From positions 119,780-183,779 of the forward strand of contig NZ_VYKJ01000014.1 in assembly GCF_008710095.1 (NCBI RefSeq): a DNA stretch of 64,000 nucleotides. Reading direction: 5' to 3'. The position numbers and the translations under genes are program-made. Positions within the stretch are counted from its first letter, which is position 1. Each line of letters opens with the position of its first letter. Source of the stretch: Affinibrenneria salicis. Lineage in GTDB: Bacteria > Pseudomonadota > Gammaproteobacteria > Enterobacterales > Enterobacteriaceae. The notes beneath the pieces were generated by a model. That model did not search any database. It was given only the letters and a program-made list of their open reading frames with translations, and was not told the origin of the DNA. Positions 26,129-37,331 of this stretch are shown piece after piece.

Positions 26129-26148
26129 AGAAAAGCAAAATCGCAGGC

Positions 26149-26182
26149 AAAAAAAAAGCAGCGAGTTATAAAAACTCGCTGC
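26149..26182 (-). terminator. Terminator of the Arg-His-Leu-Pro tRNA operon
   Basis: Minus strand: GCAGCGAGT, seven-base loop, ACTCGCTGC, then nine T (26157-26149). The stem is a perfect 9 bp. It follows the tRNA-Pro gene by about 50 bases. Confidence 0.92.
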
Positions 26183-26233
26183 CTATCGTATCTTGTCGCC
26201 CGGCCCGCGATCGCAGCGGACATTGCGTAATAA

Positions 26234-26310
26234 TGGTCGGCGAGAGAGGATTCGAACCTCCGACCCACTGGTCCCAAACCAGTTGCGCTACCAAGCTGCG
26301 CTACTCGCCG
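26234..26310 (-). tRNA. proM: tRNA-Pro (anticodon TGG)
   Basis: 77 nt including encoded CCA. The sequence matches E. coli proM essentially throughout: acceptor CGGCGAG/CTCGCCG, anticodon loop TTTGGGA, T-loop GGTTCGAATCC. Last gene of the tRNA operon. Confidence 0.97.
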
Positions 26311-26332
26311 TGATACTATCTGTTAATTTGTG

Positions 26333-26419
26333 TGGTGCGAAGAGAGGGACTTGAACCCTCACGTCCGTTAAGACACTAACACCTGAAGCTAGCGCGTCTA
26401 CCAATTCCGCCACCTTCGC
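26333..26419 (-). tRNA. leuT: tRNA-Leu (anticodon CAG)
   Basis: 87 nt class II tRNA with encoded CCA and long variable arm (TGTCTTAACGGACG). Acceptor GCGAAGG, anticodon loop TTCAGGT. Second from the end of the operon, as leuT in E. coli. Confidence 0.97.
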
Positions 26420-26438
26420 ATACTCACAAATTTAAATC

Positions 26439-26514
26439 TGGGGTGGCTAATGGGACTCGAACCCACGACAACTGGAATCACAATCCAGGGCTCTACCAAC
26501 TGAGCTATAGCCAC
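26439..26514 (-). tRNA. hisR: tRNA-His (anticodon GTG)
   Basis: 76 nt with encoded CCA; anticodon loop TTGTGAT. An extra G at 26515 is the encoded G-1 that RNase P retains on tRNA-His, pairing with the C discriminator base. Confidence 0.97.
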
Positions 26515-26601
26515 CATATACCACTTTACAGCTTGCACTACGTTGACGCGGTACTTCCTTACGGGGTAAATGTACCACCGCAGCTCTTGCACACAACTTA
26601 A

Positions 26602-26678
<77 letters not shown>

Positions 26679-26819
26679 ATAGCGCCGTTGCGGGTGGGGA
26701 TAGTACGGATTTAATGAAAGGCTGTCTAGTGCTTTTTTACTGAAATGATGCGTTTGCTTATGCTTTGCTCATTTAACAGCGAAAACAGCCATTCTTCCGC
26801 TCCCCACCCCCGGCCAACG

Positions 26820-28208
26820 CTACGCCGACGCTTTCTCAGCCTGCTTTTTACCCAGCCCCAGCACAATATAGATGCCGCTGACCACCGCAAGGAAGATCAC
26901 GCCGACGGTCAGCGACATGCGCGTATCGCTGTTAAAAGACATGCCGACCAGTACGCACAGCAGGAAAGCCATGGTCAGATAATTCACCCAGGGAAACAGG
27001 ATCGACTTAAACGGGTGGCTGGCCAGCGCCTTGCGGTGCTTCTCGCGAAAACGCAGTTGGCTAATCAACACCACAAACCACGGAATCATACCCGGCAGCA
27101 CGCTGGCGCTGTACACATAGACAAACACCTTTTCCGGCTGAGGAATAATGTAGTTGAGCAGAGAGCCGGCGATCAGACACAGAATGGATACCATTACCCC
27201 CGCCGCCGGCACGCCGCGCGCGGTCACTTTACCGATCCAGGCCGGCAGTTGCCGGTTGTTGGCCAGCGAATAGAGCATTCGCCCGCAGCTGTACATGCCG
27301 CTGTTACAGCCCGACAGCGCGGCCGTCAGCACCACAAAGTTAATAATGCCCGCCGCCGCGGTGATGCCGATTTTAGCGAAGGTCAGCACAAACGGACTGC
27401 CGGTGGTGCCAATCTCATTCCACGGAAAGATGGTGATAATTACCAGGATCGCCCCGACGTAAAAAATCAGGATGCGCCACAGAATATTATTGATCGCGCG
27501 GCGGAGCGTAACCTGCGGATTTTTTGCTTCGCCGGCGGTAATGCCCACCAGCTCCACGCCCTGGTAGGACGCCACGACCAGGCACAGCGCGAACAGCAGC
27601 CCCTTCCAGCCGCCGGCGAAAAAGCCGCCGTGAGCCGTCAGGTTGGCGAAGCCGGTCGCATGGCCATGGTTGCCGAAACCAAAGAAAATCACTCCGGCGC
27701 CGACCGCAATCATCGCCACGATGGTGGTGATTTTAATCATCGCGAACCAGAATTCGATCTCGCCATACAGCCGCACTGCGGCCAGGTTGGCCAGCGCCAC
27801 CAGCGAAACCGCGGCGATAGCCGGGATCCACTGCGGCAGTTCCGGGAACCAGTACTGCACGTACACGCCAATCGCGGTGATTTCGGAAATCCCGACCGCC
27901 ATCCACATAAACCAGTAGCCCCACGCCGTCAGGTAGCCGAAGAACGGTCCCATGTATTTATGCGCGTAGACGGCGAACGAACCGGCCACCGGCTCCACAA
28001 ACAGCATTTCGCCCATTGAGCGCATAATAAAGAAGACGAAAATCCCGGCGACGATATAAGCCAGCAGAACCGACGGCCCGGCCCACTTCAGCGCGCTGGC
28101 CGCGCCCATAAACAGTCCGACGCCGATGGTGCCGCCCAGCGCGATCAGCTCAATGTGCCGCGCCTCGAGACCCCGGTGGAGCTTCTGTTGTTCCTTTTCT
28201 CCTGACAT
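26820..28208 (-). CDS. yifK: Amino-acid permease YifK (threonine/serine transporter ThrP)
   Basis: Inner-membrane APC-family proton symporter of 462 residues, very like E. coli YifK/ThrP, which takes up threonine and serine. The N-terminus [26 protein letters not shown] contains the TM1 substrate-binding GTIG motif. About twelve helices follow, for example [20 protein letters not shown] and [20 protein letters not shown]. Located between wecG and the tRNA operon as in E. coli, where it is controlled by Lrp and the GcvB RNA. GAGGA precedes the ATG at 28208. Confidence 0.95.
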   Translation of the reverse strand: MSGEKEQQKLHRGLEARHIELIALGGTIGVGLFMGAASALKWAGPSVLLAYIVAGIFVFFIMRSMGEMLFVEPVAGSFAVYAHKYMGPFFGYLTAWGYWFMWMAVGISEITAIGVYVQYWFPELPQWIPAIAAVSLVALANLAAVRLYGEIEFWFAMIKITTIVAMIAVGAGVIFFGFGNHGHATGFANLTAHGGFFAGGWKGLLFALCLVVASYQGVELVGITAGEAKNPQVTLRRAINNILWRILIFYVGAILVIITIFPWNEIGTTGSPFVLTFAKIGITAAAGIINFVVLTAALSGCNSGMYSCGRMLYSLANNRQLPAWIGKVTARGVPAAGVMVSILCLIAGSLLNYIIPQPEKVFVYVYSASVLPGMIPWFVVLISQLRFREKHRKALASHPFKSILFPWVNYLTMAFLLCVLVGMSFNSDTRMSLTVGVIFLAVVSGIYIVLGLGKKQAEKASA

Positions 28209-28696
28209 AAATTCCTCTGTCCTGTCTTAATAGCCATTCCGGCAACGCCGGTGATATAAACAATAAACGCCGCTATGCGGAATAGCGGCAAACGAACGAA
28301 TTCCTGACGGCTCAGACGGCGCGAACGAAAGCAACCCGACGCGACCGCAGCCCGGGAAATGAACGGCGTCAGGCCGCCGACACAGTCAGTCTCAGCGCGC
28401 GCGGCCCGACGGTCCAGACCTGCAGAAGACGTTGTCGGCAACCTCGTATCGCGGTTTTATCGGGTATGCGCCGCCCTTGCCCGGCAACAGCGGCTGCAGC
28501 GAAAAAACCAGGCACTAAGGCGTGAAGACACACGAAAGCGGATGGAAAAGCATCAACTGGAGTACATACTGCGCGGGGAACTACCGTGCTGTATCGCTGC
28601 CGGGCCGACGCATACCGGACTCAACCCAGGGCGGAATGATAAAAGATTTTTCATCGGAGTGCGGCATTTTGTTGCAATTTTACTCTGCGGCGCGCC
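28209..28696. other. 488-bp region between wecG and yifK
   Basis: Should contain the yifK promoter and 5' leader. I see no terminator with a T-run after wecG and no RNA gene or credible reading frame. An open frame on the plus strand (28359-28700) has no ribosome site and no recognisable features. Confidence 0.5.
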
Positions 28697-29437
28697 CTAA
28701 AGACGACCGCAATAATGCCAGCCTAGATATTTTAACAAGCGAATCTGCCGCGTGATGCGGCCGGGTTGCGCCAGCAGGCGATACAGCCATTCCAGCCCCA
28801 GATTTTGCCACGCCAGCGGCGCGCGCTTCACGTGGCCGGTAAACACATCGTACGTGCCGCCGACGCCCATATACAGCGCATCAGGATAGATCTGACGACA
28901 ATCACGGATCAGTATTTCCTGGCGCGGCGACCCGAGCGCGACAGTCACGATCTGCGCCCCGCTGTCCCACACCTGCTCAAACAGCGTCTGACGCTGCGGC
29001 GCCGCGAAATAGCCGTCCTGGCTGCCGACAATGTTCACCCCCCACTGCGCGCGCAGCTTCGCCGCGGTTTGATCCAGCACCTCGGGCTTGCCGCCGATCA
29101 AAAACACCGGCGTCCCCAGTTGCCCGGCCCGCTGCATCAGCGCTTCCCACAGATCGGCGCCGGCGATGCGCGCCACCTGCGCCTGCGGATATTTACGCCG
29201 GATAGAGCGCACAATGCTGATGCCGTCCGCATACTTGTATTCCGCCGCGTCGAGCAACGCGCGCAGCGCCGCGTCGTTTTCCGCGCTCAACACCTTCTCC
29301 GCGTTCATGGCGACCAGCGCGCCGCGCTTTACCGCCGCGCCGGCAAACAAATAGTCGATAAACTGCGCCTGGTGACGAAAGCCCCGAATACTGAAACCGC
29401 GAATATCGTACTGCGGAATGGTCTCTTGCTTACTCAT
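28697..29437 (-). CDS. wecG: UDP-N-acetyl-D-mannosaminuronic acid transferase
   Basis: Cytoplasmic-face glycosyltransferase (GT26) that adds ManNAcA to GlcNAc-PP-undecaprenol to make ECA lipid II. The product is 246 residues, the E. coli length. Signature segments are [44 protein letters not shown] and [17 protein letters not shown]. The frame is open further upstream, but the ATG at 29437 overlaps the wzyE stop (ATGA) and matches the family start. Last gene of the ECA operon. Confidence 0.95.
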   Translation of the reverse strand: MSKQETIPQYDIRGFSIRGFRHQAQFIDYLFAGAAVKRGALVAMNAEKVLSAENDAALRALLDAAEYKYADGISIVRSIRRKYPQAQVARIAGADLWEALMQRAGQLGTPVFLIGGKPEVLDQTAAKLRAQWGVNIVGSQDGYFAAPQRQTLFEQVWDSGAQIVTVALGSPRQEILIRDCRQIYPDALYMGVGGTYDVFTGHVKRAPLAWQNLGLEWLYRLLAQPGRITRQIRLLKYLGWHYCGRL

Positions 29438-30834
29438 TCGGTTATCCCTGAAGGCAGGCCCGGCGTCGGCTCGGTCTGCGACGCACGCGCGGAACCGCTT
29501 TCCTGCGGCGCGCCGGTCAGCCGCGGGCGGATCAGGCCGACGCTGTCCAGCAGCCAGTACAACAATTTGGCCAGCAGCAGGCACAGGCCGAACACCAGAC
29601 AAAAAAACACCACCCGCGACACGAACGCATCAAGCCCTTCGCGCGCCAGCACAATGATGTTGAACACCGCGCCGAAACAAAAGCTCTGCAGAATGGCCGC
29701 CGTGTAGCGGTTGCGCGTATTTTTACCGCGCTCGTACAGCCAGTCAAACCACTTCACGATCAGCCCGACGACGACGGCGCCGAGCGGAATAAACAGCACG
29801 CCGCCCATCACCACCAGCGACCCCAGCAGCGTGGGCGAAATCGCCAGGCCGGAATGGTTGTTAAGCACTTCCCAGGTGAAGTAGTTGGCGCTGTTCAGCA
29901 CCAGATTAGGCCGCTCCGGCCACAGCCAGCCGGGAATAAATACGTAGAAATCGCGTATAATCGGCGCCAGTCCCTGAAAATCGATCTGGTCGTAGTTCTG
30001 CCACAGCAGCGCCAGATTTTCCCACGGCGAGAAGGTATCGCGCGTCAGGTACAGAAAGGTGTAAAAGGCTTCGGCCCCGCTGACGTCCAGACCGTAGCGT
30101 TTGAGCGCCAGCCAGAACATGCCCACCACGCCCAGCGCGCCGGCCGCCATCAGCATCCACAGCGTGATCCAGCCGCGCACAATGCCGATAAACAGAAACA
30201 GCGCAAACGCAATGATGATATTGGCGCGCGTACCGCCGACGATCATGTAGGTCAGTACGCCGAACGCCGTGGTGGCGAGCAAAAACAACAGCCAGGCGCG
30301 CCAGCTTTGCTGCAGGAAATAGACCACCAGCATAGCCGGAATAAAAAAATAGAAGAAACGCTTCAGGGCCACGCCGGAAACATCGCTGGAAAATATCTGG
30401 CTGTAGGCGCGCAGCTTAAACAGCAGAAACCCGTTATGCAGGAAGAACACCATCACCGTGCCCAGCGCCACCAGCGCCAGCAACAGCCAGGTCAGGTGGG
30501 TTTCCACCCGGTTCATGTTCAACCCGTCGGGTGCGTTAAACGCCGTCGGCCGACGCAGACGGGTCTTGTAGCTGACGTGATAAACGGCGTAGAACACGGT
30601 GGCGGACAGCATCGCCTGCAGCAAATAAGGCGCCGGCGGCGTCTCCACGCCGAATCCGAACGCCAGCAGACAGGTAAACGGAAAGCCGAAGTAGAAAGTC
30701 AGGAGATACAGCAAAGAAAACAGGACGTTAAAATTAAAACGCACGCGCCGGAACGCCTGCCACGTCAGCGACAGGATAAAACCCACCGAACATAGCCAGA
30801 CGACCAGCAGCCCGCCCAATTCACCCGGCGTCAT
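29434..30834 (-). CDS. wzyE: ECA polymerase WzyE
   Basis: Polytopic inner-membrane polymerase that joins ECA trisaccharide repeats on the periplasmic side in the Wzy-dependent pathway. It has 466 residues, slightly longer than E. coli. Many hydrophobic helices are visible ([50 protein letters not shown]) with a large loop containing [20 protein letters not shown]. The C-terminus is a diverged hydrophilic tail. Overlaps wecF and wecG by four bases each. Confidence 0.94.
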   Translation of the reverse strand: MTPGELGGLLVVWLCSVGFILSLTWQAFRRVRFNFNVLFSLLYLLTFYFGFPFTCLLAFGFGVETPPAPYLLQAMLSATVFYAVYHVSYKTRLRRPTAFNAPDGLNMNRVETHLTWLLLALVALGTVMVFFLHNGFLLFKLRAYSQIFSSDVSGVALKRFFYFFIPAMLVVYFLQQSWRAWLLFLLATTAFGVLTYMIVGGTRANIIIAFALFLFIGIVRGWITLWMLMAAGALGVVGMFWLALKRYGLDVSGAEAFYTFLYLTRDTFSPWENLALLWQNYDQIDFQGLAPIIRDFYVFIPGWLWPERPNLVLNSANYFTWEVLNNHSGLAISPTLLGSLVVMGGVLFIPLGAVVVGLIVKWFDWLYERGKNTRNRYTAAILQSFCFGAVFNIIVLAREGLDAFVSRVVFFCLVFGLCLLLAKLLYWLLDSVGLIRPRLTGAPQESGSARASQTEPTPGLPSGITE

Positions 30835-31916
30835 AATGACTCCTCCGCGGCCAGCGTCAGCGCGCGCCGCCAGCCGTCCAGATAACCGGGATAAAAGAAC
30901 GCGATCCGCTGTTTATCCACGCTGGCCAGCTGGCGCTGCGCTTCACGCACCAGCGCCTCATTCAGTTCATCGCCATAGAACAACACCGGCAGTTGCTGCT
31001 CCGTGACATCCTGCCAGAACGGATTCTGCCGACTGAGGACAAAAGGCACGCCAGACTGAATCAGCAGACACAGGGTGCCAATCCCCTGCTGGCGGTTAAA
31101 GATAAAGTACCCCAGATCGCAGGTGCGCAACAGATTAAGATAATCGTCGAAGGCCAGTTGCTCCGTCAGAATGTGCAAATTTTTCACGCTGAACCAGCGC
31201 AATCCGGCTTCTCGCACCCGGCGGATATAGTCGTCGTTGCCGGCCGGGTAGCCCATCGGCACAATCACCCGCACGTCGGCGCCGAACTGGCGGTGTATCG
31301 CCTGCAGCGCCTCAATATGTCGGTTGGTGCGGTCGCCGGAGTTGCCGACCAGAATAGTCATCGGCCCGGCCGCCGGCCGGCTGGTCCGCATCGCGCTCAG
31401 TTCGGGATTCATACGCGTGGGGAAATAGAGCAACGAGGCCGGCACGGCCGGGTGACGCAGCCGATAGTGACTCAGATCGCCGCGCGTGGCGAAAACGTGC
31501 CCGACCCGCCCCTGCGCCAGCCGGCGCAGCAGATAAAACAGCCGGAAACGCCAGCTGGCGGAATCCTCGTACAGATCCGCACCCCACACATGCCAGCAGG
31601 CCTGGGAGGGACGGATTTTACCGCTCAGCAGCGCCAGCCAGATCGTCACGTTGAACTGGCCGTGGAAGAAGAAGCGCGCGCCGCGATCGGCGCGCGCGCG
31701 CGCAATCACCGCCTGCGCCAGCGTTTTTTTATCCGGCCAACAGGAGACGGTCAACGCGGGGAAATCGCCCAGCGCTGCGGTATCCCGCGCCGCCACCATA
31801 AACTGGCCGGCCCGGCCGTCCGGCGAGCGGGGCGCCAGTTGATCATTAAAAAAGCGCAGTACCGTCTGGTTATGGTGCGGGATGTCCGAACCCAGAACAT
31901 GAATCAGTGTCGTCAT
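30831..31916 (-). CDS. wecF: 4-acetamido-4,6-dideoxy-D-galactose transferase (Fuc4NAc transferase)
   Basis: Glycosyltransferase (GT56) that adds Fuc4NAc to ECA lipid II, producing lipid III. The start [20 protein letters not shown] is the standard WecF opening. [27 protein letters not shown] and [17 protein letters not shown] are conserved segments. The ATG at 31916 is chosen because it overlaps the wzxE stop (ATGA); the frame is open a further 12 codons. 361 residues. Confidence 0.95.
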   Translation of the reverse strand: MTTLIHVLGSDIPHHNQTVLRFFNDQLAPRSPDGRAGQFMVAARDTAALGDFPALTVSCWPDKKTLAQAVIARARADRGARFFFHGQFNVTIWLALLSGKIRPSQACWHVWGADLYEDSASWRFRLFYLLRRLAQGRVGHVFATRGDLSHYRLRHPAVPASLLYFPTRMNPELSAMRTSRPAAGPMTILVGNSGDRTNRHIEALQAIHRQFGADVRVIVPMGYPAGNDDYIRRVREAGLRWFSVKNLHILTEQLAFDDYLNLLRTCDLGYFIFNRQQGIGTLCLLIQSGVPFVLSRQNPFWQDVTEQQLPVLFYGDELNEALVREAQRQLASVDKQRIAFFYPGYLDGWRRALTLAAEESL

Positions 31917-33163
31917 ACTCGCCTGCGATAAAGAATGAAAACGCCGCAACACAGCGCAAAATAGAGTACGTAGGTCGCCATATAGGCCTGCGCCGCGCCC
32001 AGGGCGCCGTGCTGCGGGATCAGCCAGTGGGAAAAACCGGTCAACAGCAGAAACTGGCTAACCTCGGTCAACAGATAAAAGCGCAGCGCCGCTTTGGCGA
32101 TTACCAGGTAACCGAACACATACGCGCCGACCTTGAACACATCCCCCACCAGTTGCCAGGCGAACAGATCGCGCATGGCGGTGAACTGACTGGAAAACAG
32201 CAGCCAGATGGCGACATCGCGCAGCAACCAGACCAGCAGCCCAACGCCCGCGACGGCCGGCAGGACAAAGCGCAGCGAACGCATGATCTCCTGCGCGATC
32301 GCTTTTTTGTCGGTCAGGCGCGACAGCGTCGGCAACAGCCAGACGCTGAATGACGCGGTAATAAATTGCAGCCAGGCGTCGGAAATACTGCTGACGCCCT
32401 GCCAAATCCCCACGTCATCCCAGCTATAGTGGGCCGCCAGCAGGTTACGCATCATAATGTAGGCTACCGGCAGCGTGGCCGAGGTCATCAGCGCCATCAG
32501 AGTGAATTTCGCCAGCCGGCCGGCCATCGCGCGTTCCCAGCACAGCCGGAGATACGCGCGCGGGAAAGGCATCCTCCGCAGCACCAGCCAGCCGGCGGGC
32601 AGCAGCGTCAGCGCCGGCACCAGCGCCAGCCCGGCCAGCGCGCCGCGATAGCCGCCCAGAGAAAAGCACAGGTAATAGGCCAGCACGCCAATCAGGCTGC
32701 CGACGACAATCGCCAGCGCATTGCCCAGCGCGTCGCGGTAGCCTTTCAGGATCGCCAGCAGCAGGTTGGCGCCGGCGATACCCATCTGGATAAACGCCAA
32801 CGCCCGAATCACATCCCGATAATCGTCATGACCGAACAGCGCCACGCCAATCGGTCCCGCCGCCAGCAAGAAAATCAGCGCCAGCAGCGTGGAAAAAACG
32901 AGCACCATCGCCGCCGAGGTGCCCAACAGCGCGCGCAGCTGTTCGGGCTGGTGCTGATATTCGGCCACATATTTGGTCACGCCGTTGAATATGCCGGCGC
33001 CGGCCAGTACGCCCAGCACCGTAATCAACTGGCGAAAGTTGCCCGCCATCCCGACGCCGCCGGGGCCGAACGAGACCGCCAGCAGTTTAACCACCAGCAG
33101 GCCGGCCGCGATTTTGACCAGGGTTGAACCGGCCGTCCAGAGAGACGCTTTTGCCAACGACAT
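31913..33163 (-). CDS. wzxE: ECA lipid III flippase WzxE
   Basis: MATE/MOP-type flippase carrying the undecaprenyl-PP-linked ECA repeat across the inner membrane. 416 residues with about twelve helices. It begins [29 protein letters not shown], matching the WzxE N-terminal pattern. Overlaps wecF by four bases and follows wecE after one base. Confidence 0.95.
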   Translation of the reverse strand: MSLAKASLWTAGSTLVKIAAGLLVVKLLAVSFGPGGVGMAGNFRQLITVLGVLAGAGIFNGVTKYVAEYQHQPEQLRALLGTSAAMVLVFSTLLALIFLLAAGPIGVALFGHDDYRDVIRALAFIQMGIAGANLLLAILKGYRDALGNALAIVVGSLIGVLAYYLCFSLGGYRGALAGLALVPALTLLPAGWLVLRRMPFPRAYLRLCWERAMAGRLAKFTLMALMTSATLPVAYIMMRNLLAAHYSWDDVGIWQGVSSISDAWLQFITASFSVWLLPTLSRLTDKKAIAQEIMRSLRFVLPAVAGVGLLVWLLRDVAIWLLFSSQFTAMRDLFAWQLVGDVFKVGAYVFGYLVIAKAALRFYLLTEVSQFLLLTGFSHWLIPQHGALGAAQAYMATYVLYFALCCGVFILYRRRV

Positions 33164-33164
33164 A

Positions 33165-34295
33165 TCAGATAAAAAAGCCCAGTACGCTGTTAATCACCGT
33201 GCGCTGATTTACATCCGCCAGGTTGTAAAACAGCGGCAGGCGCACCAGACGCTCGCTTTCCTGAGTGGTATAGCGATCTTCCCCGACAAAACGGCCGAAG
33301 CGCTCGCCGGCGGGGCAGCTATGCAGCGGGATGTAATGGAATACCGTCAGGATTTCGGCTTCCTTCATATAGCTGATGAACGCGTTGCGGTCGTCCATGT
33401 CGCGCAGTTTGATGTAAAACATGTGGGCGTTATGGCTGCACTCCGCCGGCATCTGCGGCAGCGTGATGCGGCCGGCCTGCGCCAGCGGCTGGAAAGCGTC
33501 GTAATAGCGCTGCCACAGCTGCAGTCGGCGCCGGTTGATAGCGATGCCCGCCTCCAGCTGCGCCCATAAATAGGCCGCCTGAATATCGGCCATCAGATAA
33601 CTGGAGCCGATGTCGCGCCAGGTATATTTGTCCACCTGGCCGCGGAAGAACTGACTGCGGTTGGTGCCTTTTTCGCGCACGATCTCCGCCCGTTCGATCA
33701 GCGCGGCGTCGTTGATTAGCGTGGCGCCGCCCTCGCCGCCGGCGGTGTAATTCTTTGTTTCATGAAAACTAAAGCAGCCGATGTGGCCGATCGAACCCAG
33801 CGCCCGTCCCTTATAGTTCGACATCACGCCCTGCGCGGCATCTTCCACCACAAACAGCTGATGTTTCTGCGCCAGCGCCATGATGGTATCCATCTCGCAG
33901 GCGACGCCGGCGTAATGGACCGGTACGATGGCCCGCGTCTTTTCCGTAATCGCCGCCTCGATCTTGCTTTCGTCGATATTCAGCGTATCGGGACGAATAT
34001 CGACGAAGACAATCTTCGCGCCGCGCAACACAAACGCGTTGGCGGTGGAAACGAAGGTATAGCTCGGCATAATTACTTCATCGCCGGGCTGAATATCCAG
34101 CAGGATGGCGGCCATTTCCAGCGAGGCGGTGCAGGATGGCGTCAACAGCGCCTTCCTGCAGCCGGTGTGATGCTCCAGCCACTGCTGGCAGCGGCGGGTA
34201 AAGCCGCCGTCGCCGCATAGCTTGCCGCTGTTCATCGCCGCCTGCATATAGTCAAGTTCAGTCCCGACGATCGGGGGTGCGTTAAACGGAATCAT
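33165..34295 (-). CDS. wecE: dTDP-4-amino-4,6-dideoxygalactose transaminase
   Basis: PLP-dependent sugar aminotransferase (DegT/DnrJ family), 376 residues, converting dTDP-4-keto-6-deoxyglucose to dTDP-Fuc4N for ECA. The Schiff-base lysine is in SFHETKNYTAGGEGG. PSYTFVSTANAFVLRGA and VVEDAAQGV are family signatures. Works after RffG and before WecD, whose genes lie just upstream. Confidence 0.96.
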   Translation of the reverse strand: MIPFNAPPIVGTELDYMQAAMNSGKLCGDGGFTRRCQQWLEHHTGCRKALLTPSCTASLEMAAILLDIQPGDEVIMPSYTFVSTANAFVLRGAKIVFVDIRPDTLNIDESKIEAAITEKTRAIVPVHYAGVACEMDTIMALAQKHQLFVVEDAAQGVMSNYKGRALGSIGHIGCFSFHETKNYTAGGEGGATLINDAALIERAEIVREKGTNRSQFFRGQVDKYTWRDIGSSYLMADIQAAYLWAQLEAGIAINRRRLQLWQRYYDAFQPLAQAGRITLPQMPAECSHNAHMFYIKLRDMDDRNAFISYMKEAEILTVFHYIPLHSCPAGERFGRFVGEDRYTTQESERLVRLPLFYNLADVNQRTVINSVLGFFI

Positions 34296-34299
34296 CTGT

Positions 34300-35001
34300 T
34301 CACCTGTATAGCCAGTAGGCGGTGCCGTCGATCACGGCGCCGCTGCGAATATAGAGACGTAATGCCGCCACATTGCTGATTTGCGTCGCCACCCGCAGGC
34401 GAACGATGCGCCGTCGGCGGCACCAGGCCACGGCCGCCGCCATCAGCCGATCGCCGCAGCCGCCGACGTGCGGCCAACTGGCCAGCAGGCCGATGCGCGC
34501 CTCCTCCTGCTCCAGCTGGCGTAGCGTCACGAAACCCAGCGGCCGACGTGCGCGATCTTCCAGCAACAGACACTGGTGATCGAAGGTGCCGCGCACCGCG
34601 TTTTCCACCCACTGCGCGTAAAAGCGCCCGCTGTCCTGCGGCCGGTACCAGGGCGCGCGAAAACGGCTGAGCGCGATACGCGTGGCCGCCACCGCCCGCA
34701 GCGCGGCGATATCCGCATCCTGCGCCACGCGCAACCCGTCGTCATGCGGCGCGCCATCGACCGACGGCGTCAGCGTCAGACACAAATCGACTTCGCTCTC
34801 CGCCAGCCGGAAACCCAGACTGGCCAGCTCATCGGCCAGATCGAGACGTTCAGCCGGAATTTTAGCCTGCACCAGCGGCCAGGCCGCCAGCGCCTGCGGC
34901 GTAAGCGGCGCGGCGTCGGGCGAAAAATCCAGCCGGGCGCTGGGGCGCTGAAAAAACGCGCTCTCCCAGCTCAGTTCGCCCAGGCCGGCGTTAATCGTCA
35001 C
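34300..35001 (-). CDS. wecD: dTDP-fucosamine acetyltransferase
   Basis: GNAT-fold acetyltransferase making dTDP-Fuc4NAc from dTDP-Fuc4N and acetyl-CoA. The product is 233 residues, near the E. coli 224. The body matches ([58 protein letters not shown] for the CoA-binding loop). The start is taken as GTG at 35001 because it overlaps the rffG stop codon (GTGA); an ATG at 35055 would overlap rffG by 58 bases. Directly downstream of rffG with no rffH between them. Confidence 0.9.
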   Translation of the reverse strand: MTINAGLGELSWESAFFQRPSARLDFSPDAAPLTPQALAAWPLVQAKIPAERLDLADELASLGFRLAESEVDLCLTLTPSVDGAPHDDGLRVAQDADIAALRAVAATRIALSRFRAPWYRPQDSGRFYAQWVENAVRGTFDHQCLLLEDRARRPLGFVTLRQLEQEEARIGLLASWPHVGGCGDRLMAAAVAWCRRRRIVRLRVATQISNVAALRLYIRSGAVIDGTAYWLYR

Positions 35002-36068
35002 CGGGACAGCCCCAGACGCTCGCCGGCGTAGGAGCCGTCCTGCACGCTGCGCCACCAGGCTTCGTTATTCAGATACCACAGCACCGTCTTACGCATGCCG
35101 CTTTCAAAGGTTTCCTGCGGGCGCCAGCCCAGCTCGCGTTCGATCTTGCCGGCGTCGATGGCGTAGCGCATATCGTGGCCCGGCCGGTCGGCGACCCAGG
35201 TGATCAGATCGCGATACTGCCGCACGCCGACCGGCTTACTGGACGCGGCCAGCTCTTCCAGCAGGTCGCACAGCGTATGCACCACTTCAATGTTTTTACG
35301 CTCATTGTGGCCGCCGATATTGTAGGTCTCGCCCGGCTGGCCGTGGTTCACCACGGTATACAGCGCCCGAGCGTGATCTTCGACAAACAGCCAGTCGCGA
35401 ATCTGGGCGCCGTCGCCGTACACCGGCAGCGGTTTGCCGGCCAGCGCGTTGAGGATCATCAGAGGGATCAGCTTTTCCGGGAAGTGATAAGGCCCGTAAT
35501 TGTTCGAACAGTTGGTCACCAGCGTCGGCAACCCGTAAGTCCGCAGCCAGGCGCGCACCAGATGGTCGCTGGCGGCCTTCGACGCGGAATAGGGGCTGCT
35601 GGGCGCGTAAGGCGTGGTTTCGGTAAACAGATCGTCCGTACCGTGCAGGTCGCCGAACACTTCGTCGGTGGAGATATGGTGGAAACGGAACGCCGATCGG
35701 GCGCCCTCCGCCAGCGTCAGCCAGTAGTGGCGTGCGGCCTCAAGCAGAGTATAAGTACCGACGATATTGGTATCGATAAAGGCGGCCGGCCCGTCGATCG
35801 AGCGATCGACATGGCTTTCCGCCGCCAGATGCATGACCGCATCCGGCTGCCAGCGGCTAAACACGCGATCGAGCTCGGCGCGATCGCAGATATCCACCTT
35901 TTCAAAGGCGTAGCGCGGACTATCGGCCACCGGCGCCAGCGACGCCAGATTGCCGGCATAGGTCAGATTATCGACCACCACTACGCTGTCTTCCGTCGCG
36001 CCAATGATATGGCGCACCAGCGCCGAGCCAATAAAGCCGGCGCCGCCGGTAATCAGGATTCGTTTCAT
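34998..36068 (-). CDS. rffG: dTDP-glucose 4,6-dehydratase (ECA copy)
   Basis: SDR-family dehydratase forming dTDP-4-keto-6-deoxyglucose. The NAD-binding motif [15 protein letters not shown] is at the N-terminus, the STDEVFGDL active-site segment is present, and [12 protein letters not shown] supplies the YxxxK pair. The start at 36068 (MKRILITGG) is fixed by ATGA overlap with wecC. 356 residues. E. coli has rffH, the thymidylyltransferase that makes its substrate, immediately after; it is absent here, so RmlA from another locus must supply dTDP-glucose. Confidence 0.95.
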   Translation of the reverse strand: MKRILITGGAGFIGSALVRHIIGATEDSVVVVDNLTYAGNLASLAPVADSPRYAFEKVDICDRAELDRVFSRWQPDAVMHLAAESHVDRSIDGPAAFIDTNIVGTYTLLEAARHYWLTLAEGARSAFRFHHISTDEVFGDLHGTDDLFTETTPYAPSSPYSASKAASDHLVRAWLRTYGLPTLVTNCSNNYGPYHFPEKLIPLMILNALAGKPLPVYGDGAQIRDWLFVEDHARALYTVVNHGQPGETYNIGGHNERKNIEVVHTLCDLLEELAASSKPVGVRQYRDLITWVADRPGHDMRYAIDAGKIERELGWRPQETFESGMRKTVLWYLNNEAWWRSVQDGSYAGERLGLSR

Positions 36069-37327
36069 CGCCATACCCCTTTGGTGTCCACCACCCAACT
36101 TTGCGTAATTTCTTCCGGATCCACAGCCTTAAAGGCGCGGTGGTCCACCAGCATCACCAATACATCGGCGTCGCGCAGCGCGCTCGTCGTATCCACCAGC
36201 GTCACCTGCCCTTCCAGCGCCGCCGGCAAGCGTTCGATATTGGGCTCGACCGCCAGCGTCTCTCCGCTGTGCCAGCGGGCGATCATGTCCACGATCCCGA
36301 CGGCCGGACTTTCGCGCAAATCGTCGATATCCGGTTTAAAGGACAGGCCAAAGCAGGCGATGGTCACCTCGCTGGCGCGCCGGTCGCTCTCGGCCAGACA
36401 GTCTGCCACCGCCGATTTAACCTGGTCGACCACCCACAACGGTTTGCCGTCGTTCACCAGCCGCGCGGTATGAATCAACCGCGCCTGCTGCGGATTTTGC
36501 GCCACGATAAACCAGGGATCGACCGCAATGCAGTGCCCGCCCACGCCAGGGCCGGGCTGCAGGATATTGACCCGCGGATGACGGTTGGCCAGGCGAATCA
36601 GCTCCCACACGTTGATGCCCTGCTCGGCGCAGATCAGCGACAGCTCGTTGGCGAAAGCGATATTCACGTCGCGGAAGCTATTTTCCGTCAGCTTACACAT
36701 CTCCGCAGTGCGCGAGTTGGTAATCACGCATTCACCTTCAAGAAATATTTTGTACAGTTCGCTGGCGCGTTCCGAACAGCGCGGCGTCATCCCGCCGATC
36801 ACCCGGTCGTTTTTTATCAGTTCTTCGACCACCTTGCCGGGCAGCACCCGCTCCGGACAGTAGGCGATATTGATGTCGGCCTCTTCGCCGGCGTGCTGAG
36901 GAAAGCGAAGATCGCGGCGCGCCAGCTCCAGCCAGTGCGCCAGTTGCTCGGTGGTGCCCACCGGCGAAGTGGATTCCAGAATCACCAGATCGCCCGCTTT
37001 CAGCACCGGCGCGATAGACTCCGCCGCCGCCCGCACGTAGCTGAGATCCGGCTCGTGATCGCCTTTAAACGGCGTCGGGACGGCGATCAGGAACGCATCG
37101 GCCGCGACCGGTTTAGCCAACGCCTGCAGATACCCGTTTTCCACCGCGACCTTCACCAACGCGCCCAGCTCAGGCTCTACGATGTGGATCGCGCCGCGGT
37201 TAATGGTGTCCACCGCGTGTCGGTTCACATCCACGCCGACCACCTTTTTCCTGCGCGACGCAAAGGCCGCGGCTGTGGGCAGGCCGATGTAACCCAACCC
37301 GATAACGGAAATCGTTTCAAAACTCAT
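36065..37327 (-). CDS. wecC: UDP-N-acetyl-D-mannosamine dehydrogenase
   Basis: NAD-dependent dehydrogenase oxidising UDP-ManNAc to UDP-ManNAcA, 420 residues. N-terminal [16 protein letters not shown] binds NAD, the catalytic cysteine is in [15 protein letters not shown], and the C-terminal domain has [19 protein letters not shown]. It starts four bases after wecB. Confidence 0.97.
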   Translation of the reverse strand: MSFETISVIGLGYIGLPTAAAFASRRKKVVGVDVNRHAVDTINRGAIHIVEPELGALVKVAVENGYLQALAKPVAADAFLIAVPTPFKGDHEPDLSYVRAAAESIAPVLKAGDLVILESTSPVGTTEQLAHWLELARRDLRFPQHAGEEADINIAYCPERVLPGKVVEELIKNDRVIGGMTPRCSERASELYKIFLEGECVITNSRTAEMCKLTENSFRDVNIAFANELSLICAEQGINVWELIRLANRHPRVNILQPGPGVGGHCIAVDPWFIVAQNPQQARLIHTARLVNDGKPLWVVDQVKSAVADCLAESDRRASEVTIACFGLSFKPDIDDLRESPAVGIVDMIARWHSGETLAVEPNIERLPAALEGQVTLVDTTSALRDADVLVMLVDHRAFKAVDPEEITQSWVVDTKGVWR

Positions 37328-37331
37328 AGTT

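Noticed and set aside
26745..28019. 424-codon open frame on the plus strand
   Set aside because: Antisense to yifK, low-complexity His/Arg/Gln-rich translation typical of a GC-rich shadow frame.
28359..28700. 113-codon frame in the wecG-yifK gap
   Set aside because: Arg-rich, no ribosome site, runs into the wecG 3' end on the other strand.
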